Below, piece after piece: positions 1 through 9,438 of a stretch of DNA of 42,686 nt (position 1 is the first letter of the stretch; every line of letters begins with the position of its first letter). Source of the stretch: Anaerolineae bacterium (GTDB lineage Bacteria; Chloroflexota; Anaerolineae; Aggregatilineales; Phototrophicaceae); NCBI GenBank assembly GCA_012270545.1, contig JAAXID010000255.1, forward strand, positions 1 through 42,686, read 5' to 3'. Position numbers and translations under genes: made by a program. The notes beneath the pieces were generated by a model. It was not told the origin of the DNA. It saw only the letters and a list, made by a program, of their open reading frames with translations, and did not search any database.

Positions 1-159
1 CTTATAGGTCTTGATGCCGGTTTCCTCGGTGAATTTTGCGGCGGCTTCATCGTTTCCTGCGTAAGTGGCCGCAACATTGTACCCTTCGGCCTTGAGCGCC
101 TTGGAAATTGCTGCGCCGATGCCGCGGGAACCGCCGGTAACGAGTGCTGTACGTGCCAT
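1..159 (-). CDS. phaB: Acetoacetyl-CoA reductase / 3-oxoacyl reductase, SDR family (partial, N-terminus only)
   Basis: Minus-strand translation from CAT at 157-159 reads MARTALVTGGSRGIGAAISKALKAEGYNVAATYAGNDEAAAKFTEETGIKTYK; Rossmann TGGSRGIG motif and PhaB-like ATYAGNDEAAAKF; runs off the window edge. Confidence 0.8.
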   Translation of the reverse strand, partial: MARTALVTGGSRGIGAAISKALKAEGYNVAATYAGNDEAAAKFTEETGIKTYK

Positions 160-298
160 TTAGGAATCCTCCAATTTTAGTCGTCTTGGTAATGCTGTTA
201 CTTTGTGAGGTGGTCTTGCGCAATATTGTTTCGTCATGAATCTTGATATTCCGGATGGCAATATCGTCGCATCTTAGGGTTCAGGCCCTTTGTAACAA

Positions 299-325
299 AA
301 AAGGGCGCCCAGCGGACGCCCTTTT
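299..325 (-). terminator. Intrinsic terminator downstream of the thiolase gene
   Basis: AAAAGGGCG-cccagcgga-CGCCCTTTT: 9-bp inverted repeat with A/T runs at both ends (could work in both directions), just past the thiolase stop at 346. Confidence 0.75.
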
Positions 326-345
326 CTATGCGGTTGTCAAAGCAC

Positions 346-1527
346 TTAGTCGCGCTCCACGCACAGGGCGACGCCCATACCGCCGCCGATACACAGGGTC
401 GCCAGACCCTTTTTGGCGTCGCGGCGTTTCATCTCGAACAGAAGCGTGTTCAGGACCCGGCAGCCGGATGCCCCGATCGGGTGGCCGATGGCAATCGCGC
501 CGCCGTTGACGTTCACGATCGCGGGATTCAGCTCCAACTCGCGCATCACCGCCAGCGACTGCGAGGCGAAGGCTTCGTTCAGCTCGATGATGTCGATGTT
601 CTCGAGGCTCAAACCGCAGCGTTCAAGCGCTTTTGGCACAGCCTTGATAGGACCGACGCCCATTATCTCGGGCCGTACGCCGGCGACAGCGAATCCGACA
701 AAGCGCGCCAGCGGGGACAATCCCAGACTTTCCGCTTTCTCCCGCTCCATCACGATCACTGCGGCGGCGCCGTCGCTCAAGGGGCTGGAATTGCCGGCCG
801 TTACCGAACCATTCGGCTTGAAGACCGGCTTGAGACTGGCAAGCGCCTCGATCGTCGTTTCGCGGCGAAGATGCTCATCCTCGGCGAGCGCCTTGGTGAC
901 CGTTGCCGGCCGGCCATCATCGCCGACGACCGTCTCCTCCCATTCAAAGGGAACTATCTCTTGGGCGAACAGACCGGCATCGGTGGCGGCGGCCGCTTTT
1001 CGATGGCTGTCGTAAGCGAATTCATCCATGTCTTCGCGGCTGATGCCGAACTCGGAAACCACGCGTTCGGCCGTCAAGCCCATGCTCATATAGACCTTGG
1101 GATCGTTCGCCGCCATGTGGGGATTGGGGCTGAGATGGTGGCCCGTCATCGGCACGGAGGACATCGACTCCGCGCCGCCGGCGATCACGACATCGGCTTG
1201 ATCGGCGATGATGCTGTTGGCCGCCAGCGCGATCGTCTGCAAACCACTCGAGCAGAAGCGGTTGACCGTTTGCCCCGGCGTATCCACTGGCAGCCCGGCG
1301 CGCAGGGCGATTACGCGGGCGAAGTTCATGCCTTGCGAACCCTCCGGCATGGCGCAGCCCATAATCACATCATCGACTGCCGCCGGATCAAGTACCCCGG
1401 AGGTCTGCGCCATCAGATCGGTGATGACGGCGGCCGCCATATCGTCGGAGCGGGCGTTCCTGGTATTGCCGCGGACGGCTTTGCCCACCGCTGTGCGCGC
1501 TGCCGCTACGATGACTGCTTGGCGCAT
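346..1527 (-). CDS. fadA: Acetyl-CoA acyltransferase (thiolase)
   Basis: 393 aa; NRFCSSGLQTIALAAN active-site region, NVNGGAIAIGHPIGASGCR and CIGGGMGVALCVER thiolase signatures. Confidence 0.93.
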   Translation of the reverse strand: MRQAVIVAAARTAVGKAVRGNTRNARSDDMAAAVITDLMAQTSGVLDPAAVDDVIMGCAMPEGSQGMNFARVIALRAGLPVDTPGQTVNRFCSSGLQTIALAANSIIADQADVVIAGGAESMSSVPMTGHHLSPNPHMAANDPKVYMSMGLTAERVVSEFGISREDMDEFAYDSHRKAAAATDAGLFAQEIVPFEWEETVVGDDGRPATVTKALAEDEHLRRETTIEALASLKPVFKPNGSVTAGNSSPLSDGAAAVIVMEREKAESLGLSPLARFVGFAVAGVRPEIMGVGPIKAVPKALERCGLSLENIDIIELNEAFASQSLAVMRELELNPAIVNVNGGAIAIGHPIGASGCRVLNTLLFEMKRRDAKKGLATLCIGGGMGVALCVERD

Positions 1528-1591
1528 GATGTTCTCCTTCTTTCGTTTTCCGCCTCCGAAAACATGCTAGGTTCAGCGACGCAAATTACCT

Positions 1592-3979
1592 TCAATTCCG
1601 CAGGGGCTTGTTCGTCCGCAGCATGTGCATGATGCGTTCCTGCGTCTTCGTCTCCATTATCAAGCTTAGGAAAGCCTCACGCTCCAAGTTGAGCAGGTAC
1701 TGCTGATCGACCCACTGCGGCTGCGCCAGCGCGGCACCGCTTAAGATGTAGGCCAGCTTCTTGGCGATCAGAGCGTCGTGCTCGCTGGCGTAACCGGCCT
1801 CCTGATATTCGGCCACGCCAAGCATCAGCGCCGCGTAAGCATCGCGGCCGGCGGCGTAGACTGGCTCAGGCTTGCGCGCTAAGTAGGTCTCGCTTAAAGC
1901 CAGCGCCAGTGTCTTGGCTTCACCGAGCAAATGGGCGCGATTCAGCACAATCTTGTCCGTGGGCGCCAGCAAACCGAGCGCTTTCGCTTCTTTAGCGCTG
2001 CCGCTGACCTTCGCCGTGGCGATGTTCTCGAAAGCCTTCCGCAAGCCGGCCAGCACATCGTCCGCGCCGGCGCGCGCCAGTGGATTCACCAGCCGCCGCA
2101 CCATCTCCTTGCAGCCGCCACCAGCCGGCAGCAAGCCAACGCCGACCTCAACCAAACCCATGTAGAGCTCGGCATGCGCCACGACGGCCGTCCCCGACAT
2201 CACCAGTTCGGCGCCGCCGCCGAGCGCCATGTTTTGCGCGGCGACCACAACCGGCTTGGGCGCGTAACGCAGGGCCTGCGTCAGGTCTTGCAGCGCGACC
2301 AGCGTTGTCTCGATGCCTTCCAAGCCCGCCATCAATGCCGAGAGATCGAGATTGGCGCCGATGGAGAAGCGCTCGCCATCATTGCCGATGACCAGCGCTT
2401 TGAAGTCCTCCGCAGTCAGAAGCTCAAGCGCTTTCCAGCCGGATTCGATCAGACCGGCAGTGATGCTGTTCTGCTTGGTATTGAATTCCCAGAGCAGGGC
2501 GCCATCGCCCATGTCGTAGAGCCTGCCGTCGCCGTTGCTGTAGATTTCGGCGCCGGAAGCGCGCAGATCGGCGATGGTGATCTCGCGCGGACTCTTGACG
2601 AGCGGCAAGTAAGCGCGCTCCTGTGGGCTGTAGTAGCCGATGACTTTGCCGCCTTTGTCCCGCTGGTAGAAAGTGGACGTGCCGTCGGCAACCATCGCCT
2701 TGACCCATTCCACCACCGGGTAGCCGTCCGCTTCAAAGCGATCAATCGTCTCGGCCACGCCGATGGCATCCCAGATTTCGAAGGGACCCATCTGATGCGC
2801 GAAGCCCCATTTCTGCGCGTTGTCGACATTGACGATGCTGTCAGTGATTTCGGGCACGCGGTTCGAGGCATAGGCGAGGGTAAAGGCGTGCAAGTGATAG
2901 AGATATTGCCCGGCGCGGTCACCAGCGTTGATGAGCAAGCGAATACGCTCGCCGAGCGGCTCAATCTTGCGATATTGCCCGACGCTGTCAAAACGGGGTT
3001 TGCTTGGCGGCTCGTATTCGAGCGTGTCCAGATTGAGCGCCCATAGCTCTTTTTTGTCGCCGTCGCGCCGCATGTGATAGAAGCCGCGCGCGGTCTTGCG
3101 CCCCAGCCAACCGCGTTTGAGCAGCTCGTCCGAGAGCGCGGTGTTCTTCTCGTGCAGCAGCAATTCGCGGGCGGGATCAGCGGGAATCGCGTGGTAGAGG
3201 TTGCGCGCCACGCCGACAGCGATATCGAAGCCGACCAGATCGTTCAGGCTGAATGTCGCCGTCTTGGGGCGGCCGATGAGCGGACCGGTCAGGGCGTCGA
3301 CCTCCTCTACCGTGTAGCCGTGATCGAGGGCGTAATTGGTCGCCTGCATGCCGGACATCGACATGAAGCGATTGCCAATGAAGTTGGGCGTATCCTTGCA
3401 TAGGACCGTCCCCTTCCCCAGCGTCTCAGCGCCAAAACGAAGCATGAATTCAGTGATTTCCGGATCGGTGCGGGCCTGGGGGATGATCTCCAGCAAGCGC
3501 AGATAACGTGGCGGATTGAAGAAGTGTGTTCCCAGGAATCGCCGCGTGAACTGAGCTGGCAAGCCATCAGCGATGCTGGCGATGGGTATGCCGGAAGTGT
3601 TGGTCGTCACAATGGCGTCTTCACGAACAGTCTCAACGAGCCGCGCCATCAGTCCGCGCTTGATCTCGAGCTGCTCAACGACGGCTTCGATGACCCAATC
3701 GGCATCGCCCACTTTTTCCAGATCGTCTTCGATATTGCCTATGCTGATATTGGCGAGGTCAGCGGGGCTGTAGAGTTGGGGCGGGCGCATTCTGCTCAGC
3801 GCCTTGAGATTGCGGGCCACCACAGAATTGCGCAGGGCCGGCCCGTCTTCCCGCGCAGTGTCCGAGGGCGGAATATCCAGGAGCAGGGTTTCGATGCCGA
3901 CGCCGGCCAGGAGCGCAGCGATGCCGCCGCCCATCGTGCCTGATCCAATAACCGCCGCCTTCTCGATCCGCAATCCCAT
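1592..3979 (-). CDS. 3-hydroxyacyl-CoA dehydrogenase / enoyl-CoA hydratase fusion (FadB/FadN type)
   Basis: 795 aa; N-terminal AAVIGSGTMGGGIAALLAGVG NAD-binding motif, GTHFFNPPRYLRLLEIIP HCDH signature, C-terminal crotonase-like domain (GGGAELVMSG...). Confidence 0.9.
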   Translation of the reverse strand: MGLRIEKAAVIGSGTMGGGIAALLAGVGIETLLLDIPPSDTAREDGPALRNSVVARNLKALSRMRPPQLYSPADLANISIGNIEDDLEKVGDADWVIEAVVEQLEIKRGLMARLVETVREDAIVTTNTSGIPIASIADGLPAQFTRRFLGTHFFNPPRYLRLLEIIPQARTDPEITEFMLRFGAETLGKGTVLCKDTPNFIGNRFMSMSGMQATNYALDHGYTVEEVDALTGPLIGRPKTATFSLNDLVGFDIAVGVARNLYHAIPADPARELLLHEKNTALSDELLKRGWLGRKTARGFYHMRRDGDKKELWALNLDTLEYEPPSKPRFDSVGQYRKIEPLGERIRLLINAGDRAGQYLYHLHAFTLAYASNRVPEITDSIVNVDNAQKWGFAHQMGPFEIWDAIGVAETIDRFEADGYPVVEWVKAMVADGTSTFYQRDKGGKVIGYYSPQERAYLPLVKSPREITIADLRASGAEIYSNGDGRLYDMGDGALLWEFNTKQNSITAGLIESGWKALELLTAEDFKALVIGNDGERFSIGANLDLSALMAGLEGIETTLVALQDLTQALRYAPKPVVVAAQNMALGGGAELVMSGTAVVAHAELYMGLVEVGVGLLPAGGGCKEMVRRLVNPLARAGADDVLAGLRKAFENIATAKVSGSAKEAKALGLLAPTDKIVLNRAHLLGEAKTLALALSETYLARKPEPVYAAGRDAYAALMLGVAEYQEAGYASEHDALIAKKLAYILSGAALAQPQWVDQQYLLNLEREAFLSLIMETKTQERIMHMLRTNKPLRN

Positions 3980-4033
3980 CTTTCCATTCGCCTTTCGAAG
4001 TTGATTCGCCTGCGTGTCAGGATTCGGCTGCGC

Positions 4034-4735
4034 TCACCAAGGTAGCTCACTACCGTCGTATTGGAAGAATTTGCCGTTCTCAGCGGGTGTCACGCGGTTG
4101 ATGAGGGCGCGCAATGACTTCGTCGATTCTTGTGGCGTGAGCGCGGCGTTGGGTCCCCCCATATCGGTCTGCACCCAACCCGGATTGACGGCGATTGTGG
4201 TGATGCCGGCCATGGCCTTGTCGAAGGCGAGGACGCGCGCCGCCATGTTCAGCGCCACTTTGCTCATGCGATAAGCATAGGAACTGCCGCCCGCCCGTTG
4301 CAAGGAGCCCATGCCAGAAGAGATCATGACCACGCGGGGATTGTCGCCGCATTTAAGCAAGTCGCGACAAGCCTGGGCTACGATGAGCGGGCCGACGGCG
4401 TTTGTACTAATCACATAGCTGACTTCAGTTGCGGTCAGCTGTCCCAAGATTCGGGCCTGGTCGCCGCCGCCGATGCCGGCATTGTTGATCAACAAGTTGA
4501 GCGCGTCAGTTTTCGCAGCGACAGCCTTCAGTGCGCCGTCGATCGACGCCTCATCGTTGACGTCCATTTGCAGCACAGTGACGCGGTCCTCATGCTTTCG
4601 CGCCAGCTCATTCAAGGCGTCGGCGCGTTCGGGTGCGCGGCAGGTCGCGAAGATGTACGCGTCGTCTTTGAGTAGTTGGCGCGTCAGCTCGAAGCCGATG
4701 CCGCGGTTGGCGCCTGTGATGAGGATTCGTTGCAT
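4034..4735 (-). CDS. SDR family oxidoreductase
   Basis: 233 aa; ITGANRGIGFELTRQL, NNAGIGG, Y..SK (YAYRMSK) motifs. Confidence 0.88.
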   Translation of the reverse strand: MQRILITGANRGIGFELTRQLLKDDAYIFATCRAPERADALNELARKHEDRVTVLQMDVNDEASIDGALKAVAAKTDALNLLINNAGIGGGDQARILGQLTATEVSYVISTNAVGPLIVAQACRDLLKCGDNPRVVMISSGMGSLQRAGGSSYAYRMSKVALNMAARVLAFDKAMAGITTIAVNPGWVQTDMGGPNAALTPQESTKSLRALINRVTPAENGKFFQYDGSELPW

Positions 4736-4756
4736 GTTGCCCTTTCCCCGATATAA

Positions 4757-5395
4757 TTAGTCCGTTGCCCTCAACGCGGCCAGCCAGGTATCGACCATCA
4801 CATCGGCGACTTGCTCACCGGTGAGACGCCCGCCAGCGCGGAACCAGACGCCCACCCAGTTGTGCGCGCCCAGGATCGCTTTGGTAACGATATCGGCATC
4901 CACTCGGCGAAACTCGCCTGTTTCGATGCCCGCTTCCAGCACGCCGCGAAACAGGCCCTCGAAACAATCTCGCCGGGCGAAGAACTGATTCCGCCGCGCG
5001 ACGAACTCCTGCATGAACTTGTCGTCGCCGTTCTTCCCGCTCACATTCAACACGGCGCGGATTTCGAAAACCATCGCAGCGCCGACAGCCACGTTGCCGG
5101 TGACGCTCACAACATGCGAGCGGATCATGCCGGCCAGTTTCTCGGCGCTCGTCATGTCCGAGGCGACGATTGCTTCCAACTTGGCGACGGTGAGGTCCAG
5201 CCCAACTTCGAGGACGTTCAGCAACAAAAAGTCTTTATTCTTAAAATGATGATACAAGCTGGCGGCGGTCAGATTGACTTGCGCCGCGATATCTTTCATC
5301 GTGGTCGCCTCATAGCCGTTGCGGTGAAGCACTTCGGCGGCCGCCCACAGGATGTCTTCGCGGTCGACCGACTGATCAGCAGGTTTTCGCGCCAA
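4757..5395 (-). CDS. TetR/AcrR family transcriptional regulator
   Basis: 212 aa; N-terminal HTH AAEVLHRNGYEATTMKDIAAQVNLTAASLYHHFKNKDFLL. Position suggests control of the upstream beta-oxidation block. Confidence 0.9.
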   Translation of the reverse strand: MARKPADQSVDREDILWAAAEVLHRNGYEATTMKDIAAQVNLTAASLYHHFKNKDFLLLNVLEVGLDLTVAKLEAIVASDMTSAEKLAGMIRSHVVSVTGNVAVGAAMVFEIRAVLNVSGKNGDDKFMQEFVARRNQFFARRDCFEGLFRGVLEAGIETGEFRRVDADIVTKAILGAHNWVGVWFRAGGRLTGEQVADVMVDTWLAALRATD

Positions 5396-5568
5396 ATCGC
5401 CGCTCCTTCTCTATATCAGGCCGAATCAAACCGGCTTCGATTGTAGATTACGGTCAGTGAGGATTCAAGCCAGCAAACAACGGAATCACCTGGGTTTTGC
5501 AGCACTAAAAATGACGCATCCGTAGCGCTACGCAGACGGCGCTACCCTTTTGCCTTGAAGCCTCTATA

Positions 5569-6456
5569 ATGACCGTGGATTGCTTTACCGCGGGAAATGC
5601 GCCTATGGTCAGCCCACGCTGGTCAACTTTTGACCTCATATTCTTCGACTGCGACAGCACGCTGTCTTCCATCGAAGGCATTGACGAACTCGCCCGTCTG
5701 AAGGGCAAAGAAGGGCGAGTCGGACTGTTGACCAACAAGGCGATGGATGGCGAACTCGACCTGGCCGATGTTTATGGCAAGCGCTTAAAAGCGATAAAAC
5801 CCACTCGCGCCCAGTTGAAAGCGGTTGAAGAGCGTTATTGGGAGGCTACAGTGGAAGACGCCCAGGCGGTCATCGCCGCGCTGAAGGCCTTGGGGGCGCA
5901 TGTCTTCATCATCAGCGGTGGATTGATTGACGCCGTGAAGGGATTCGGGCGGCGGCTGGGCGTCGACCCCGCCAGGATTCGCGCGGTTGAGCTGGAGTAC
6001 AACGAACTTTCCGGGCGCTGGTGGGATTATTCGGAACCGCAAGCGCAACAGTCGAAGACTTATCTCGATTATGACGAAGGACCGCTGACGGCATCCAGCG
6101 GCAAAGCGGCCATCATCAGCGAGCTCGCCGGTGCACTGCCCGGCCGGCGCATGATGATTGGCGATGGCTCATCTGACTTGGCGACCAAGAGCGCCGTCGA
6201 GCTCTTCGTCGGCTATGGCGGAGTCGTCGCGCGCGATCAAGTCAGGGCGGAGTCAGACATTTTCCTGCGCTGCGCGTCGCTGGCGGCGATACTTCCGCTG
6301 GCCGCTGGCCGCCGAGGCTGGGAGTCCTTGCGTGGCTCGGCGCATGAATCTGTATACCGCAAGGGCATCTCGCTATCGCTGGGCGAGGAAGCCGTCCTGT
6401 TTCGCAGCGAGAGTCTCCGAGACCAGTTTATCCGCGAATTCGAGGACATCATTTAG
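5569..6456 (+). CDS. serB: HAD-IB phosphatase, phosphoserine phosphatase-like
   Basis: IFFDCDSTLSSIEGIDELA (DxDST), ISGG, IGDGSSDLATK motifs; upstream of serA. Start uncertain (ATG 5569, GTG 5575 or ATG 5605) because a TATAAT overlaps the first ATG. Confidence 0.75.
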   Translation: MTVDCFTAGNAPMVSPRWSTFDLIFFDCDSTLSSIEGIDELARLKGKEGRVGLLTNKAMDGELDLADVYGKRLKAIKPTRAQLKAVEERYWEATVEDAQAVIAALKALGAHVFIISGGLIDAVKGFGRRLGVDPARIRAVELEYNELSGRWWDYSEPQAQQSKTYLDYDEGPLTASSGKAAIISELAGALPGRRMMIGDGSSDLATKSAVELFVGYGGVVARDQVRAESDIFLRCASLAAILPLAAGRRGWESLRGSAHESVYRKGISLSLGEEAVLFRSESLRDQFIREFEDII

Positions 6457-6458
6457 AC

Positions 6459-7127
6459 ATGGAATTCAATGCGATTATCTTTGACATGGACGGCTTGCTG
6501 GTCGATTCCGAACCAGTCTGGCATGAAGTCGAAGTCGAACTGATCGAGTCTTGCGGCTACACCTATTCGGATGAAGTGCGCGCAATGGGTATCGGCATGC
6601 GCCCTGACGAATTCGCCGCCATTCTGCAGCGGCATTATCCCGAGTTGGGCGACTCGCCCGCGGCAATAGAAACAACCATAATCAATGGGATGCTGAATCT
6701 GCCCCCTGGCAGAATTAAAGCGCGGCCCGGCGCCGATGAGCTCGTCCGCTATGTCGCCGAGTCGGGTATTCCGCGCGCGATCGCGTCTAGTTCATCGCAA
6801 GCTATCATCGAACATTTTGTAGCGCTAATGGACTGGGATGAATTGATTCCGCAGCGGTATTCAGCCGAATTTATGCCGCGAGGCAAGCCGGCGCCCGACA
6901 TTTATCTTCACGCAGCTGCTCAGCTGGGCTGCGCGCCCGAGACCTGCCTGGCGCTGGAAGACAGCCGCTTGGGCACGCAGGCGGCGCTTGCGGCCGGCAT
7001 GACCTGCTTCACCGTGCCCGATCCCTCGCATTCGAGCTTGACCGATTTTGCGGCGATCAACGACAAGATCTATCGCAGTCTGCACGATGTATTGGACGAA
7101 TTCAAACTGAAAAGGATATTCGCTTGA
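6459..7127 (+). CDS. HAD-IA family hydrolase (beta-phosphoglucomutase-like)
   Basis: IIFDMDGLLVDSEPVWHEVE, ASSSS, KPAPDIYLHAAAQLG, LEDSRLGTQAALAAGM motifs. Confidence 0.88.
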   Translation: MEFNAIIFDMDGLLVDSEPVWHEVEVELIESCGYTYSDEVRAMGIGMRPDEFAAILQRHYPELGDSPAAIETTIINGMLNLPPGRIKARPGADELVRYVAESGIPRAIASSSSQAIIEHFVALMDWDELIPQRYSAEFMPRGKPAPDIYLHAAAQLGCAPETCLALEDSRLGTQAALAAGMTCFTVPDPSHSSLTDFAAINDKIYRSLHDVLDEFKLKRIFA

Positions 7128-8719
7128 GCCAGCAACATGTCGTGGTCGCCACCGATCTCACGCCGGACAGCATTGCGCTGCTGGAATCCAACAGCGGCTT
7201 CAAGGTCAGCTCTGTGCCGCCGAAGACCGCCAGCGTGCGCGCCGCCCTGCAGGACGCGACCGCCATCATCACGCGCTCGGACTTCAAACTGGACGCGCCC
7301 TTGCTCGAACACGCGCCGAAGCTGCGATTGATCGCGCGCATGTCAGCCGGTCTAACCGGCATCGACATCGATTGCGCCACCGAGCGGGGCATCCTGGTGA
7401 TGAACACGCCCGGCGTCAGCGCGGTTTCCGCCGCTGAGCACACCTTGACGCTGATGCTGGCGCTCAATCGGAACCTGCCGGCCGTGCATGAGAGCCTGCG
7501 CGAAGGCTGGTGGCTCTTTGACCGCGGGCAGCAGGTTGGCGTTCAACTGTATGGCAAGACGATCGGCATCGCTGGGCTGGGGCGCGTCGGGGAGCGGGTG
7601 GCGCATTTATGCCTGGCGCTGGGCATGAACGTGTTGGCTTACGACCCCTACATTCGCGCGGAGCGGGTCAATGAGGCGCGAATCCAACTGGTCAGCCTGC
7701 GCGAGCTGCTGAGCGCGTCCGACTATGTCAGCATGCATGTGCCCGCGACCAAAGAGACAGTCGATTTCTTTGACGCTGATACGCTGCGGCTGATGAAACC
7801 CGGCGCCTGTTTCATCAACACGGCGCATGGCGGCATCATAAAAGAAGCGCTGCTGGCGGAAGCGCTGCTGGACGGACATCTGGGCGGGGTGGCACTTGAC
7901 GTCTGGAATGAGGAGCCGCCCTTTAATAGCCCGCTCATCGGCATGGACAAGGTGATTCACACGCCGCATATCGGTGACAACACCGCCGAAGCGCGGCAGG
8001 ACTTGTCGCTGCAGATTGTCCAGCAGGTGATTGATGCGCTAAGCGACCGCGACTATCGCAATGTGGTCAATATGCCGCTGCTGCCGGGCGTCTCTTACGC
8101 GCAGATCCGCCCCTATATGCAATTGGCGGAGAGCATTGGCGCACTTCAGCATGTCTTGGCGCGCTGCCCCATTCAGCGCATCGCCATCGAGATCATCGGC
8201 GACGATATGCACGGGCTGATCAAACCGATGACGGTCGGCATCCTGAAGGGTCTGCTGAGCCCGATCCTCGGAGAAAGCGTCAGCACCGTCAATGCGCCGC
8301 TGCGGGCGGCCGAGCGCGGCTGGCAGATCACCCAAGCCAAGGGCATCAAAATCAGCGAATACCGCAACGTCATCACCTGCCAGATCACGCTGGTGGACGG
8401 CGAAGAGATCAGCATCGCCGGCGCCTTGCTCGACCGGCAAGAGCCCTATATCTTGCAGATCAACGATTACCGGATTCACTTTGAGCCGCGCGGGCATCTG
8501 CTCATCATGGGCAGCTACGACAAGCCGGGCGTGATCGGACGCGTCGGCACGCTCATGGCGGAGAATGGCATCAACATCGCCAGCTGGCATACGGGGCGGG
8601 CGGCGCCCGGCGGCAACACGCTGACCGTGCTCAACTTCGATGAAGCACTGCCCGAGGCGGTGATGGCGGCGCTGCGAGAGCAGGACTTCATCCGGCATGT
8701 GCATCAGCTTCTGATCTAG
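7124..8719 (+). CDS. serA: D-3-phosphoglycerate dehydrogenase
   Basis: 531 aa; TTG start overlapping the previous stop (TTGA). GIAGLGRVGERVA NAD motif, HTPHIGDNTAEA, C-terminal intervening and ACT domains (LLIMGSYDKPGVIGRVGTLMAENGINIASW). Confidence 0.93.
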   Translation: MSQQHVVVATDLTPDSIALLESNSGFKVSSVPPKTASVRAALQDATAIITRSDFKLDAPLLEHAPKLRLIARMSAGLTGIDIDCATERGILVMNTPGVSAVSAAEHTLTLMLALNRNLPAVHESLREGWWLFDRGQQVGVQLYGKTIGIAGLGRVGERVAHLCLALGMNVLAYDPYIRAERVNEARIQLVSLRELLSASDYVSMHVPATKETVDFFDADTLRLMKPGACFINTAHGGIIKEALLAEALLDGHLGGVALDVWNEEPPFNSPLIGMDKVIHTPHIGDNTAEARQDLSLQIVQQVIDALSDRDYRNVVNMPLLPGVSYAQIRPYMQLAESIGALQHVLARCPIQRIAIEIIGDDMHGLIKPMTVGILKGLLSPILGESVSTVNAPLRAAERGWQITQAKGIKISEYRNVITCQITLVDGEEISIAGALLDRQEPYILQINDYRIHFEPRGHLLIMGSYDKPGVIGRVGTLMAENGINIASWHTGRAAPGGNTLTVLNFDEALPEAVMAALREQDFIRHVHQLLI

Positions 8720-8765
8720 AGGCATTTTGCGTTATACTGAAAATAACGAGTCAATAGGGTGCGCG

Positions 8766-9080
8766 TTGAATCACGAAACGATACTGAATCTGCCGCTGGA
8801 CGCCATCCGCGAATACTGCGCCAAGCAGCCGATTCGGCGCTTGTCCATCTTCGGTTCGGCGCTTCATGGCGATATGCACCCCGAAAGCGACATTGACTTG
8901 CTCGTCGAGTACATGGCCGGCGCCCAAGTCGGCCTAGCGTTCTTTCAACACATGGTTGACTTGAGCGAGATTATCGGCCGCGAAGTTGACTTGCGCACGC
9001 CTGAGGATCTGAGTCGTTATTTCCGAGGTGCGGTTTGTGAGGAAGCGATACCACTCTTTGAAATCCAGCCGGGAGAATGA
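8766..9080 (+). CDS. mntA: MNT-type minimal nucleotidyltransferase (MntA-like antitoxin)
   Basis: RRLSIFGSALHGDMHPESDIDLLVEY: GSx10DxD nucleotidyltransferase motif; small; overlaps a HEPN gene. TTG start at 8766 inferred from a -10-like TATACT inside the longer ORF (8727). Confidence 0.8.
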   Translation: MNHETILNLPLDAIREYCAKQPIRRLSIFGSALHGDMHPESDIDLLVEYMAGAQVGLAFFQHMVDLSEIIGREVDLRTPEDLSRYFRGAVCEEAIPLFEIQPGE

Positions 9081-9423
9081 CCGTATAAGACTGTGCCACG
9101 CGTTAGATGCGGCAGAAAAGGCTCAGCGGTTTGCGCAGGGACATACGCGCGCTTCGCTATCGCAGGACGAAGGTTTGCAGCTCATTCTAGCCCGGTTGCT
9201 GGAGATTCTGGGCGAAGCCGCCGGTTCCGTGTCTCCCGAGTGTCGCTCCAAGTATCCCGACCTGCCCTGGTCTAGCATGAAGGCCATGCGCAACTGGCTG
9301 GCGCACGCTTACTTCGATATCAATCTCGATACACTTTGGAATGTTGTGCAGAATCATATAGTTCCACTGATCGCCCAGTTGGAAGCCATTCTCGCGGCCG
9401 AAAACATCGACTGCTCCGCGTAG
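9028..9423 (+). CDS. hepT: HEPN/DUF86 family HepT-like toxin
   Basis: Contains RNWLAHAY (RX4HXY) and LLEILGEAAGSVS; follows and overlaps the MNT gene. Start codon uncertain. Confidence 0.82.
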   Translation: MRFVRKRYHSLKSSRENDRIRLCHALDAAEKAQRFAQGHTRASLSQDEGLQLILARLLEILGEAAGSVSPECRSKYPDLPWSSMKAMRNWLAHAYFDINLDTLWNVVQNHIVPLIAQLEAILAAENIDCSA

Positions 9424-9438
9424 TAATGACAGAAACAC

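Noticed and set aside
328-1632. Long plus-strand ORF (434 aa) opposite the thiolase gene
   Set aside because: Antisense shadow of a confidently assigned thiolase in high-GC DNA; low-complexity His/Arg/Asp-rich translation with no recognisable domain. The same applies to the other long antisense ORFs (1931-3046, 8039-8725, 10093-11085, 15839-16891, 19137-19970, 22179-22895, 24968-26077, 27106-28038, 33181-34047, 35666-36784, 39088-39672, 42051-42623).
2424-2991. Alternative minus-strand ORFs inside the FadB-like gene suggesting a frameshift
   Set aside because: The main frame is open across all 795 codons with conserved domains throughout; these are out-of-frame shadows.
5522-5546. gtagcgctac palindrome and nearby repeat as an operator
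   Set aside because: Short palindrome with no second copy at a known target promoter; cannot be told apart from chance.
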